Shown: positions 17,862 to 26,049 of the stretch, in pieces | Layout of the letters: each line of letters starts with the position of its first letter | How positions within the stretch are numbered: position 1 is the first letter of the stretch | Origin: an uncultured Neglectibacter sp. | GTDB lineage: Bacteria; Bacillota; Clostridia; Oscillospirales; Acutalibacteraceae | Assembly (NCBI GenBank): GCA_904374805.1 | Contig: CAJFEW010000026.1 | Coordinates: forward strand, 1 to 64,000 | Direction of reading: 5' to 3' | Length of the DNA stretch: 64,000 nt | Notes under the pieces: model-generated | Told to the model about the DNA's origin: nothing | Databases searched by the model: none | Seen by the model: the letters and a program-made list of their open reading frames with translations, nothing else | Made by a program: the position numbers and the translations under genes

Positions 17862-18942
17862 GGCTCTCTTCCCCCTCTCCTTCCACAGGACATGCGTGCT
17901 CCGGCGCCCAGGTGATGCGCACCCGGTCTCCCGGGACCAAATCCCAGTCGATACCGTGCCGGCTGCAAATGAACTCCTGGCCGCTTCCCAGCTCCACCGC
18001 CAGGCGCAGCATGCCTCCTGCAAAGCTTTTCTCTTTCACCACCCCAGGCAGGCCGGGGCCCTCTTCCCCTTTGACCGCCTGAGCCTGTTCTCCCCGGATG
18101 GCCAAGGTAGCCCTGTCCCCTGGGGCCAGAGAACCGTCCCGGCGCCGAAAGGGCACCCGGCCCCCTGCCGCCTCCAGCACTCCCTGCTCCCCGGCGACGG
18201 ACACCACCTGGCCCTGCACAATGTTGGCAGTTCCCACAAACCGGGCCACATAGGCGGTTTTCGGGGTGTCGTACACCTGGGCCGGGGAGCCGATCTGCTC
18301 AAACCGGCCCGCCCGCATCACGGCGATCCGGTCGGACATGTTCAAGGCCTCCTCCTGGTCGTGGGTGATGTAGATAAAGGTGAGGCCCAGTTTTTTCTGC
18401 AGCCGCTTGAGCTCCTGCTGCATCTGCCGCCGCAGCTGCAGGTCCAGGGCCCCCAAAGGCTCGTCCAGCAGGAGGATCTTGGGCCGGTTGATCAGCGCCC
18501 GGGCAATGGCCACCCGCTGGCGCTGCCCGCCGGAAAGCTCCGAGGGCTTGCGCTTTTCAAAGCCGGAAAGCTGCACCAGCTCCAGCATGTTCTTCACTTC
18601 TTCTTTGATTTCGGCCTTGGGCCGCTTGCGGATCTTCCAGGCATAGCCGATGTTTTGCTCCACGTTCATGTGGGGGAACAAGGCATAGTTCTGAAACACC
18701 GTGTTCACGTCCCGGCGGTTGGGGGCAACCCCGGCCATGTCCTGTCCCTCCAGCAGCACCTTGCCCTCGTCCGGCGTCTCCAGCCCGGCGATGATCCGCA
18801 GGGTGGTGGTTTTTCCACAGCCGGAGGACCCCAGCAACGTGATAAATTCCCCCTGCCCGGCCTCCAGGTGGATGCCGTCCAGCACGCGAGTGTCTCCAAA
18901 GCTTTTGGTGATGCCCTCCAGCCGCAAAATGGGTTCGCTCAA
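17854..18942 (-). CDS. potA: Polyamine ABC transporter ATPase PotA
   Basis: ATPase driving polyamine import, about 362 residues. It has Walker A GSSGCGKTT near residue 34, the Q-loop (TVFQNYALFPHM), the signature LSGGQRQR near 135, Walker B (ILLLDEPLGALD) and a C-terminal TOBE domain from about 280. TTG 18942 gives the usual N-terminus SEPILRLEGI; another TTG at 18966 also has a ribosome-site-like GGAAGG upstream, so the exact start is uncertain. First gene of potABCD, behind a consensus promoter. Confidence 0.93.
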   Translation of the reverse strand: MSEPILRLEGITKSFGDTRVLDGIHLEAGQGEFITLLGSSGCGKTTTLRIIAGLETPDEGKVLLEGQDMAGVAPNRRDVNTVFQNYALFPHMNVEQNIGYAWKIRKRPKAEIKEEVKNMLELVQLSGFEKRKPSELSGGQRQRVAIARALINRPKILLLDEPLGALDLQLRRQMQQELKRLQKKLGLTFIYITHDQEEALNMSDRIAVMRAGRFEQIGSPAQVYDTPKTAYVARFVGTANIVQGQVVSVAGEQGVLEAAGGRVPFRRRDGSLAPGDRATLAIRGEQAQAVKGEEGPGLPGVVKEKSFAGGMLRLAVELGSGQEFICSRHGIDWDLVPGDRVRITWAPEHACPVEGEGEESRG

Positions 18943-19076
18943 AACAGACCGCCCTTTCTTGATCAAGAATCCCTTTTCCTTCCCAGCCGGGCCGTGCCAG
19001 GGGCACAGCTGCGCCCCAGCTCCCCTTCTCCCCTGGATTTTGGAAAGTATACTGATTCGGTATAGTTTCTTGCTTG

Positions 19077-19105
19077 ATTATACCGGCTCCCTGGGCGCTT
19101 GTCAA
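19077..19105 (-). promoter_or_regulatory. Consensus promoter of potABCD
   Basis: Minus-strand TTGACA (19100-19105), 17-bp spacer, TATAAT (19077-19082): a perfect sigma-A consensus. The 5' leader contains two near-identical GTATA arms (19047-19065) separated by 7 bp, a candidate repressor site that would restrain such a strong promoter. Confidence 0.85.
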
Positions 19106-19200
19106 GGTACCGCCCTACAGTTAGTTTTCACTATTCCCGTTTTTTCTATGGTCCCGAAAAAATCCTCCCCCACAGAGGGGCAGCCCAGCCCTGCACACAG

Positions 19201-19226
19201 AAGAGGCGCCGCTTGCGCAACGCCTC
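19201..19226 (-). terminator. Weak hairpin after recX
   Basis: A 7-bp stem, AGAGGCG (19201-19207) with CGCCTCT (19220-19226), just past the recX stop. There is no clear U-run on the minus strand, so termination is doubtful. Confidence 0.4.
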
Positions 19227-19239
19227 TCTCTAAAAATCC

Positions 19240-19866
19240 TCACATGGGGACATCCTGCTCCCACGAGCCCAAAGCGTCCCGCACCTGGTCCCAGGTGTAT
19301 CCCAACCGCTGCAGGGCGGCCACCGCCCGGCGGCGGACCGCTTCCTCCTCCCGCCAGCGGGGATAGCGCTTTTCCAGCACCCGGGCCATGTTTTCCCGGG
19401 CGGTCTGGTCCAAATCCTCCCACTGGTCCAGCACCTGGTCGGCAATCTCCGGGGCAATGCCCTTGCGGGCCAGCTCCTGCCGCACCCGCCGGACCCCATA
19501 GCCCTTGCGAAGCAGCAGCTCCTTGACAAAGCTCTCCGCATAGGCCCGGTCGTCCAGCAGGCCGATTTCCTCCAAATGGTCGGCTGCCGCTTGGGCCGCC
19601 TCCCGGGAGGCGGTGGTGCGGGCAATTTTTTCCGTCAGCTCCCGCTTGCTGTGGCTGCGGTGCTCCAGCAAGTACAGGGCCTTTTCCTGGGCCCGGCGGG
19701 CGTCGGAGCGGGCCACCAGCTCCTGCAGTTCCTCCTGGTCCAGAACATCCCCCGGCTGCAGCCGGGAGAGAAGGAACACCTCGGTGTCAATCTTGGGCCC
19801 CGGCTCCCCGTCCAGATACAGCTGGGTCAAGTTTTTGCGCCGGGGCTCGGCGGCAGTCAGCTCCAT
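19240..19866 (-). CDS. recX: Regulatory protein RecX
   Basis: Binds RecA filaments and modulates recombination and SOS signalling. The 208-residue protein is mostly helical, with three-helix RecX repeats (for example RAQEKALYLLEHRSHSKREL near residue 60 and LDDRAYAESFVKE near 105). ATG 19866 overlaps the recA stop, so the two are coupled and co-transcribed. The length fits Firmicutes RecX. Confidence 0.92.
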   Translation of the reverse strand: MELTAAEPRRKNLTQLYLDGEPGPKIDTEVFLLSRLQPGDVLDQEELQELVARSDARRAQEKALYLLEHRSHSKRELTEKIARTTASREAAQAAADHLEEIGLLDDRAYAESFVKELLLRKGYGVRRVRQELARKGIAPEIADQVLDQWEDLDQTARENMARVLEKRYPRWREEEAVRRRAVAALQRLGYTWDQVRDALGSWEQDVPM

Positions 19867-21050
19867 CAATCGTCATCCACCGTAATGTCGATGCTCTTCT
19901 TGGCGGCCGCCTTGTTGGTGGGCGCAGGAACGGGCGCCGCCGGGGCTTCCTCCGGAGTGGGCAGCTCCACCGGCTTGGCCACCTCCCGGGGAGCGGGCCG
20001 GCCGGGAATCTTGTCGTAGAGCTTGTCCACATTTTCCCGGACCTTTGCCTCAATCTCGTCGGCAATGTCCGGATGGGTGGCCAAAAAATCCTTGGAGTTG
20101 TCCCGGCCCTGGCCAATGCGCTCCCCGTTGTAGGAGAACCAGGCCCCGGCCTTTTGGACAATCTCCAGCTTTACGGCAATGTCCAGCAGCTCCCCGGTGC
20201 GGGAGATGCCCGTGCCGTACATCACGTCAAACTCCGCTGTGCGGAAGGGCGGGGCGATCTTGTTTTTCACCACTTTCACCCGGGTGCGGTTGCCGATTAC
20301 GTCGGTGCCGCTTTTAATGGCCTCGGCCTTGCGCACCTCAATGCGCACGGAGGAGTAGAACTTCAGGGCACGGCCGCCGGGGGTCACCTCGGGGTTGCCG
20401 TAGATAACGCCCACCTTCTCCCGCAGCTGGTTGATAAAGATGGCCACACAGTTGGACTTGGAAATGGCGCCCGCCAGCTTCCGCAGGGCCTGGCTCATCA
20501 GCCGGGCCTGCAGGCCCACGTGGGAATCGCCCATTTCCCCTTCAATCTCCGCCCGGGGCACCAAAGCCGCCACCGAGTCCACCACGATCACGTCAATGGC
20601 GTTGGAGCGCACCAAAGCCTCGGTGATCTCCAAAGCCTGCTCGCCGGTGTCCGGCTGGCTCACCAGCAGGCTGTCCACATCCACCCCCAGGTTGGCCGCA
20701 TACACCGGGTCCAGGGCGTGTTCCACGTCGATAAACGCCGCGTTGCCGCCCCGCTTCTGCCCTTCGGCAATGCAGTGCAGAGCCAGGGTGGTCTTGCCGG
20801 AGGATTCCGGCCCGTACACCTCGATGATCCGCCCCCGGGGCAGGCCGCCGATGCCCAAGGCCAAATCCAGGGAAAGGGAGCCCGTGGGAATGGCCTCCAC
20901 GTTCAGGGCAGAGTCCTGCCCCAAGCGCATGACGGCCCCCTCTCCAAACTGCTTTTTGATCTGCGCCAAGGCGGTTTCCAAAGCCTTGGCCTTTTCTTCA
21001 GCGCCGGCTGCCCCTTTGGTGCTGACCGCGGCGCGCTTGCTCTCTGCCAT
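19866..21050 (-). CDS. recA: Recombinase RecA
   Basis: Forms ATP-dependent filaments on single-stranded DNA, catalyses strand exchange and triggers LexA self-cleavage. The 394-residue protein has Walker [10 protein letters not shown] near residues 80-88, the [15 protein letters not shown] region near 155 and the L1/L2 DNA loops. The acidic C-terminus (ITVDDD) follows a Pro/Ala-rich tail of about 35 residues. There is no intein. ATG 21050 follows AGGAGG at 8 bp spacing. It has its own promoter and an upstream LexA box. Confidence 0.97.
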   Translation of the reverse strand: MAESKRAAVSTKGAAGAEEKAKALETALAQIKKQFGEGAVMRLGQDSALNVEAIPTGSLSLDLALGIGGLPRGRIIEVYGPESSGKTTLALHCIAEGQKRGGNAAFIDVEHALDPVYAANLGVDVDSLLVSQPDTGEQALEITEALVRSNAIDVIVVDSVAALVPRAEIEGEMGDSHVGLQARLMSQALRKLAGAISKSNCVAIFINQLREKVGVIYGNPEVTPGGRALKFYSSVRIEVRKAEAIKSGTDVIGNRTRVKVVKNKIAPPFRTAEFDVMYGTGISRTGELLDIAVKLEIVQKAGAWFSYNGERIGQGRDNSKDFLATHPDIADEIEAKVRENVDKLYDKIPGRPAPREVAKPVELPTPEEAPAAPVPAPTNKAAAKKSIDITVDDD

Positions 21051-21100
21051 ATGCAAAACCTCCTGTGAAGTGAAAAGGATCTCTCTGCATTTCTTTTTTT

Positions 21101-21129
21101 ATTATAAAAGAAACCAGCGGAAAAAGCAA
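21101..21129 (-). promoter_or_regulatory. recA promoter
   Basis: Minus-strand TTGCTT (21124-21129), 17-bp spacer, TATAAT (21101-21106). Confidence 0.75.
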
Positions 21130-21148
21130 TGGATTTTCCCAAATTTTT

Positions 21149-21162
21149 CGAACAAACGTTTA
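21149..21162 (-). promoter_or_regulatory. LexA (SOS) box upstream of recA
   Basis: CGAAC-AAAC-GTTTA matches the Gram-positive GAAC-N4-GTT core with one mismatch in the outer position. It lies 20 bp upstream of the recA -35 box and overlaps the stop codon of the preceding kinase gene. Confidence 0.7.
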
Positions 21163-21657
21163 TTGCGCGTAGTGGCCGTCCATCTCCTCCTCATCCGGCT
21201 CCTGGAACAGGGCGGCCCACTGCTCCATGTCCTCCCGAGTGATGGTCTGAAACACGTCCTTCTGGCCCGCCTGCACCCGCGCCTCCAGGCGGCGGCACAG
21301 CTCCTCCAAGGGGGCGTGGACATAGCAGAGGGAAAACTCTGCCCCCAGGGCCTGGGCCTCCCGGTATTTCTCCTCCCGCTGCTCTTTGGCCCAAAAGCCA
21401 AAATCCAAAATGACGCTGACCCCCTGGGCCAGCAGCCTCTTTCCCAGGCGCCACTGAAGCTCTTCCACCCGGTCGTGGCGCTGGTCGTGGAGAGCGTGCT
21501 CCCGGGGATCGTGAAAGTCGTCTCCAAACAGGAACAGGTGCCACTCGTCCGGGGTGAACCGGACGGCCCCGGTCGCCTGCTCCAGCTCCTTGGCCCGGGT
21601 GGTCTTCCCCGCCCCGGGCAGCCCCACCATCAAGGTGAGGGTAGGTTTTTTCTCCAT
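21160..21657 (-). CDS. P-loop kinase of the zeta-toxin/antibiotic phosphotransferase-like group
   Basis: A 165-residue ATP-binding protein with Walker A GLPGAGKTT near residues 13-21, a predicted substrate Asp in TPDEW near 36, FGDDF near 45 and LDFGFW near 85. The fold class (nucleotide-kinase-like; zeta toxin and chloramphenicol phosphotransferase relatives) is clear, the substrate is not. It begins 16 bp after the ABC-F gene in the same direction, so it shares that gene's drug-leader-type control, making a small-molecule or antibiotic phosphotransferase possible. Its stop codon lies inside the recA LexA box. Confidence 0.75.
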   Translation of the reverse strand: MEKKPTLTLMVGLPGAGKTTRAKELEQATGAVRFTPDEWHLFLFGDDFHDPREHALHDQRHDRVEELQWRLGKRLLAQGVSVILDFGFWAKEQREEKYREAQALGAEFSLCYVHAPLEELCRRLEARVQAGQKDVFQTITREDMEQWAALFQEPDEEEMDGHYAQ

Positions 21658-21673
21658 AGGGAACCCTCCTTTC

Positions 21674-23227
21674 TCAGGGCGTCTCCCGCCACAGGTTTTC
21701 CATGGGAACCAGGCCCGAAGGCTCCAACCGGTACAGGGTGTCGCACACCTGGCCGATGTACTTCCGGTCGTGGCTGACGCTGAGGATACAGCCGGGAAAT
21801 GCCTCCAAAATGCCCCGGATCACCGGTCCGGACAGGGGGCTGAAGTTCCGGGTGGGCTCATCCAGCACCAGCACGTTGGCCCCGTCCAAAATCATTTTCA
21901 AAAAGAACAGCTTGGCCTTCTGTCCTCCGGAAAGCTCTCGGATGGTGTGTTCCTGCTCCTCCGGGGTGTACTTCATGCTGCCCAGGTAGGTCTTCACCCG
22001 GGTCAGCTCCTCCTTTTCCCCGCTTTGGGCCAAAAACTCCACCGGGGTCACATCCTGGTCCACCGTCTCTCCGTAGTCCTGGGGCATATAGGCAGCCCGA
22101 ATGTCCCGGCGTTTCAGCAGCTCCCCGGCCACCTGCCGCAGCAGGGTGGTCTTTCCCGCCCCGTTACTGCCCACAATGCACACGTGCTCCGGGCCCCGCA
22201 CATACAGGCGCAGGTTTTGGCTCAGTTCCCGGCCGGCCACCTCCAGCCGGGGCAGGGAGAAGTCCAGCACGGTCTTCCCGGCGGGGACCCCCGTGTTCTC
22301 TCCAAAGCCCACCAAAATGGCCTCCTCGCTGTCGGGAAACTCGGTCATGTCCTCCCGCTCCCGGTCGAAGCGGTGCTCCATAGATTTGACCGCCTTCATC
22401 TTCTTTTTCAGCAGCCGGCCCCCGTGGGGATCCTGGCGGGAGATGGCGTTCAGCTGGTGCTCCACCTTCTGCTGAATCTTCTGGAAGCGCTCCTGCTGCT
22501 TGCGCTCCTCCTCCCGCTCCTTGCGGGCCACCTGTTCCTGGTGGGCGAAGGTTTGCAGCCGCTCCTCCACATACTGGCGGTAGCCCATGCGGGCCACGGT
22601 CCAGCGGGGCAGCGTCTTCCGGCGCAGCTGCTCCATGTGGACAATCACCGTGGCGGTGCGCTCCAAGAGCACCTCGTCGTGGGAGATGTACAGCACCGGC
22701 TGGGGACATTTGGCGATGAACTCCTCCAGCCAGTGGAGGGTTTCCATGTCCAGATCGTTGGAAGGTTCGTCCAGCAGGTAGCAGTCGGGCCGGCGGAGGG
22801 TGAGCAGCCCCATGCGCAGCTTCACCTTTTCGCCCCCGGAAAAGCTTTTCATCTTCCGGTCCCCGTAAAACCACTCCATGGGAAACCCCAGCTTTTTGGC
22901 CGCCTCTGCCAGCTCCCCCGGGGTGTACTCCCAAAAGGCCGGGTCCTGGCAGCAAAATTCGTAGGCGGTCATCTCCCCCTCCTGGGGGGTGAGCTCCTGG
23001 GAGAGATAGCCCAAAATCATCCCGTCCTTCTGCACGGTCCCGGACCACTCCACATACTCCTCCACCAGAGCAGGGTCGTACAGGAGTTTGAGCAGCGTGG
23101 ACTTCCCGTTGCCCTCCTCTCCGATGATCGCCGCTTTGTCTCCCGGCTGCAGGGAAAAGGTAAAGTCCTGCAGCAGCTGACGCAAATCTTTTTTCATCAC
23201 AATCTGCAATCCTTGCACTTGCAGCAT
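21674..23227 (-). CDS. ABC-F ATPase, probable ribosome-protection protein
   Basis: A 517-residue cytoplasmic protein with two ABC domains and no membrane helices. Domain 1 has GEEGNGKST near residue 36 and FSGGEKVKL near 126; domain 2 has GSNGAGKTT near 350 and LSGGQKAKL near 430; a Lys/Glu-rich helical linker lies between (about 230-285). ABC-F proteins act on the ribosomal E site; many of this size displace lincosamides, streptogramins or pleuromutilins. ATG 23227 follows AGGAGG. A terminator directly before the ribosome site and a uORF-bearing leader favour an antibiotic-induced member. The drug spectrum cannot be predicted. Confidence 0.85.
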   Translation of the reverse strand: MLQVQGLQIVMKKDLRQLLQDFTFSLQPGDKAAIIGEEGNGKSTLLKLLYDPALVEEYVEWSGTVQKDGMILGYLSQELTPQEGEMTAYEFCCQDPAFWEYTPGELAEAAKKLGFPMEWFYGDRKMKSFSGGEKVKLRMGLLTLRRPDCYLLDEPSNDLDMETLHWLEEFIAKCPQPVLYISHDEVLLERTATVIVHMEQLRRKTLPRWTVARMGYRQYVEERLQTFAHQEQVARKEREEERKQQERFQKIQQKVEHQLNAISRQDPHGGRLLKKKMKAVKSMEHRFDREREDMTEFPDSEEAILVGFGENTGVPAGKTVLDFSLPRLEVAGRELSQNLRLYVRGPEHVCIVGSNGAGKTTLLRQVAGELLKRRDIRAAYMPQDYGETVDQDVTPVEFLAQSGEKEELTRVKTYLGSMKYTPEEQEHTIRELSGGQKAKLFFLKMILDGANVLVLDEPTRNFSPLSGPVIRGILEAFPGCILSVSHDRKYIGQVCDTLYRLEPSGLVPMENLWRETP

Positions 23228-23249
23228 GGCGCATTCCTCCTTGACGCAC

Positions 23250-23283
23250 AAAAAGGGCCTGTTCCCTTCGCCGGAACAGGCCC
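23250..23283 (-). terminator. Attenuator terminator in the ABC-F leader
   Basis: On the minus strand a perfect 11-bp stem (GGGCCTGTTCC, 7-nt loop, GGAACAGGCCC) is followed by five U. It ends 23 bp before the ABC-F ATG, so it lies inside the leader and must be bypassed for expression. Confidence 0.85.
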
Positions 23284-23284
23284 C

Positions 23285-23443
23285 TCATCCCCAAGAAGGC
23301 GTCAGGCAGCGCAAGCCGCTCCCTGCTAAGGCCGCGGGAAAACCCGCCGCCTGTAAGGATGGTCCATAAAGCCTGCAAACCGGCAGCACAGAATCAGCCC
23401 TGGGGGACTCTTTCCCCCGGCAAATAATGACTCCCGTTTTCAT
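23285..23443 (-). CDS. Leader uORF 2, 52 codons
   Basis: ATG at 23443 begins MKTGVIICRGKES and the frame ends with TGA at 23285-23287, one base before the attenuator stem. It has no strong ribosome site of its own; its ATG is 4 bp after the uORF1 stop, so coupled translation is possible. The RNA it covers can fold into local stems (GGGGG..CCCCC near 23405-23420; GCGGG..CCCGC near 23335-23347). Coding status is unproven. Confidence 0.4.
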   Translation of the reverse strand: MKTGVIICRGKESPRADSVLPVCRLYGPSLQAAGFPAALAGSGLRCLTPSWG

Positions 23444-23447
23444 AGGC

Positions 23448-23459
23448 TTATACGATCAT
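23448..23459 (-). CDS. Leader uORF 1 (M-I-V-stop)
   Basis: ATG ATC GTA TAA preceded by AAGGAG at 7 bp spacing, about 35 nt into the predicted transcript. Very short uORFs with good ribosome sites are typical of macrolide/lincosamide-sensing leaders. Confidence 0.45.
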   Translation of the reverse strand: MIV

Positions 23460-23491
23460 CCTTCCACTCCTTCCATGCAATGTACGCACTA

Positions 23492-23520
23492 AGCATACCA
23501 CGCGGGTTCCCCCCTGTCAA
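23492..23520 (-). promoter_or_regulatory. Promoter of the ABC-F-kinase operon
   Basis: Minus-strand TTGACA (23515-23520), 17-bp spacer, TATGCT (23492-23497). The leader to the ABC-F start is about 260 nt. Confidence 0.75.
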
Positions 23521-23612
23521 CTCCCTTTTTTAGAAAGATTTCCGGGGATGGAAAAACCGCGTGGATGGATTTTGTGAAAAAAGCGAAGAACTTGCCCGGG
23601 CTGGGGACAGCC

Positions 23613-24890
23613 TCACTTTTCCTCCGCCGCTTCGGAAAGCTCCTTTTTGTACAGGTACTTTTCCACCTCTTCCACCATGTTCTGGGGAATTTTCCGCTCC
23701 ACCGGCAGCACGGCGGCGTTGGCCATCTCCTGGGAGAAGGCCAGCACCAGGCGGGTGGTTTTCTCCAACGCCTGGGCGGAGAGGAACTCCAAAGTGTCAA
23801 ACCGGTTGTGGATGTAGGCGGCCCCCTGGGCCCCAAACCGGGTGAAGTTCACCGCCGGCACACCGCTGTCCGCAAAGGGGATGGAGTCGCTGGAGTAAAT
23901 GCCCTGTTTGGTCTCGGCGGCAAAGCCGTGGATTTTCACGAAGTAGTCCAAATAGGTGGCCAGCTTCTCCTCGGCAGTGGCGGCAATCCGGTCGGCTCCC
24001 AGCACCGGGCCGGCCACGTCCACGTTGATCATCAGCAGGTGGTCGGAGATCTCCTCCTTGTGGGCCTTCACATAGGCCCAGCTGCCCTCCAAGCCGATCT
24101 CCTCGCTGCCGTACCACATGAACTTCAAGGTGCGCTTGGGAGGGTGCTCCGCAAAGTACCGCAGCACCTCCATGTTGATGACAGAGCCGGCGCCGTTGTC
24201 GTACACGCCGGTGGAGAAGGCCACGGAGTCGTAGTGAGCCCCAAAGGAGAGGATCTCCTGAGGCCGCTCGGTGCCCAACACGGTTGCCACCACATTGTGG
24301 GAGGTGCGCTCCTCGGTGCGGCCCTGCAGCACCAGGCGGGCCTTGCAGGCGCCTTTGCGCACCAGGTCCATGGCGTCCGCCACCCGGGTGTGGACCATGG
24401 GCACATTGCCGAAGGTGCGCAGGGTGCGGCGCAGCTTCCGGGTGGAGAGGTCAGTTTCCTCCCGCTTGTCCCGCAGCTCGCCCTCCATGGTGACAATGCC
24501 TGCCACCCCGGCCTTCATCAGCTTGCGGAACAGGGGCACCCGCATAAAGCCGTTGACCAGCACAATCTTCCCCCGCACATCCCGCAGGCTCACGTCGTCC
24601 CCGTTTTCCACATAGACAAAGTCGGCCACAAGGCCCTCTTCCGGGGTGTTCTCCGCGCACTGGTACCCGGTGACCGGGTACTCCTGGCGGAAGGGCTCCA
24701 AAATCTCCAGCTTGGCCTCCTCCACAATGCCCTGCTCGATTTCAAAGGGCTCAATGATGGCGGGCACACCGATTTTGTCGCACTCCTCCTTCAGGATTTG
24801 GGCGGCCTTTTCCTCCTCCGGCGATCCGGCAATGCGGGTGAAGCCGATCTTTTCCAGCAGCTCCCACTCCCGCTTCCCACAAATTTCCAT
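23613..24890 (-). CDS. M28-family aminopeptidase with PA domain
   Basis: A 425-residue zinc peptidase. An N-terminal lid/PA-like insertion (about 75-190) is followed by the M28 core with metal ligands in GAHYDSV near residue 225, the bridging Asp in YDNGAG near 237, GSEEIGLEGS near 265, NVDVAG near 293 and IHNRFD near 370. No signal peptide is seen, so the enzyme is cytoplasmic and probably trims amino acids from peptides. The ATG follows AAGGAGG. The family is secure; substrate unknown. Confidence 0.9.
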   Translation of the reverse strand: MEICGKREWELLEKIGFTRIAGSPEEEKAAQILKEECDKIGVPAIIEPFEIEQGIVEEAKLEILEPFRQEYPVTGYQCAENTPEEGLVADFVYVENGDDVSLRDVRGKIVLVNGFMRVPLFRKLMKAGVAGIVTMEGELRDKREETDLSTRKLRRTLRTFGNVPMVHTRVADAMDLVRKGACKARLVLQGRTEERTSHNVVATVLGTERPQEILSFGAHYDSVAFSTGVYDNGAGSVINMEVLRYFAEHPPKRTLKFMWYGSEEIGLEGSWAYVKAHKEEISDHLLMINVDVAGPVLGADRIAATAEEKLATYLDYFVKIHGFAAETKQGIYSSDSIPFADSGVPAVNFTRFGAQGAAYIHNRFDTLEFLSAQALEKTTRLVLAFSQEMANAAVLPVERKIPQNMVEEVEKYLYKKELSEAAEEK

Positions 24891-24914
24891 GGTTTCATCC
24901 TCCTTAATTGGCCT

Positions 24915-24963
24915 AAGAGAAAAGCCCGAACGGCACTGCCGCCGCTGGGCTTTTGCTTCTCTT
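24915..24963 (-). terminator. Terminator after the HAD gene
   Basis: Long stem AAGAGAAAAGCCC (24915-24927) with GGGCTTTTGCTTCTCTT (24947-24963, two bulged bases), including U-rich flanks, between the HAD gene and the M28 gene. Confidence 0.8.
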
Positions 24964-24975
24964 AGTTATACCACT

Positions 24976-25683
24976 TTAATCGGATGAAGTCAAGAGGGGA
25001 GCTTGGTCCACAAGCTCCTCCAAGCTGGCAATCACGCCCTCCCCTTGCCGGGACGCCGCTCCGTCCCGGACGATCCGCACAAACCGGCAGCCGGCGTTTC
25101 GGGCCGCTTTCCCGTCCAGCTCCTCGTCCCCCACAAAGAGGAGGGTTTCCACCGGAACTCCAAAGGCCCGGGCAATCTGCCCCAATCCCGCCGGGTGGGG
25201 CTTGCGAAAGCCGCACAGCTCGGAAGAGAGGTAATAATCCAGCTTTTCCGTCAAATCCTGGATACCCTCCCGGAACAAGGCGTCCGGCATGCCGGAGGGC
25301 AGGTTCGTCAGGCAGGCAAGGCCATACCCCGCCTGCTTCAAGGCGGAGAGGGCGGGAACCGTGTCCTCATAGAGGCGGGGAGTCAGCTCCATTCCCTGAA
25401 AAAACAGGGGGATCACCTGTTCCACCGGGGGCTTTTCCCTCCAGTGGCAGATGGCGTCTCCAAAGATTTTTTCTGGGGGAATTTCCTCCTCCCTGGGAAA
25501 ATACCGGGGATTGTACCTCTTGAGAACCTGGACAGAGCGGTCTATCTCCTCTTGGGTCAACCCCAACGAAAGAGCCTGGTTGACGGCGGCAAACCCCTGG
25601 GGGTAATAGGCCAGCCAGGAAAGGGGCATGCCTGCATACTCCATCAAAGTCCCGCCCAGGTCGAACACCACGATTTTTTCCAT
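24976..25683 (-). CDS. HAD-family hydrolase
   Basis: A 235-residue haloacid-dehalogenase-type phosphatase with motif I FDLGGT near residues 8-13 (the second Asp of DxD is replaced by Gly: DLGGT), motif II LTNLPSG near 123, the motif III lysine in FRKPHP near 157 and motif IV GDEELDGKAA near 183. Gly in place of the second Asp is seen in some HAD members and often goes with altered phosphoryl transfer, so activity is uncertain. ATG 25683 follows GGAG. Substrate unknown. Confidence 0.85.
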   Translation of the reverse strand: MEKIVVFDLGGTLMEYAGMPLSWLAYYPQGFAAVNQALSLGLTQEEIDRSVQVLKRYNPRYFPREEEIPPEKIFGDAICHWREKPPVEQVIPLFFQGMELTPRLYEDTVPALSALKQAGYGLACLTNLPSGMPDALFREGIQDLTEKLDYYLSSELCGFRKPHPAGLGQIARAFGVPVETLLFVGDEELDGKAARNAGCRFVRIVRDGAASRQGEGVIASLEELVDQAPLLTSSD

Positions 25684-26049
25684 GGGGGTATCTCCTCCTT
25701 TTTCGCTATCCCACCGGGACAAGGCGGCCCCAAAGGTGAGACCAAGCAAGCGTTCTCCCAGAGGCTTGCACCGAGCCTGGTCTCTCCTCCTTTGGAGGCT
25801 GGAGGGGGCAAGTTGCCGGCCTCACCGGCCGCTCCCGTGGCTAGCGCCCTTACGGGCGCGTGCGCCCCGGTCGCTGGTTTCTTTTCCCGGCTGCGCCAGG
25901 TAAGGTCGTAGGGCTCTGCCCTACAACCCGCAAGCTTTTTTGAAAAAAAGCTTGACCAAAAAACTTTTACTTGTCCCTGCTTTTCCCAAGCGCGGGCCGC
26001 TTGCCAGCCGCCTCCTGCAAGCCTCGCCGCCTTAAAGCGGCGTTCGCGA
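25684..26049. repeat. Intergenic stretch with a dispersed two-hairpin unit
   Basis: 366 bp between cysS and the HAD gene. At 25887-25970 (reading on the minus strand) lie AAAGTTTTTTGG, the stem AAGCTTTTTTTC/AAAAAAGCTT and GTAGGGCAGAGCCCTAC. The same two-hairpin order occurs at both ends of the 60.15-60.46 kb element. GC-rich stems near 25828-25860 and a CGCCGCTTTAAGGCGGCG-type hairpin (26025-26045) complete the region. No gene seen. Confidence 0.75.
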
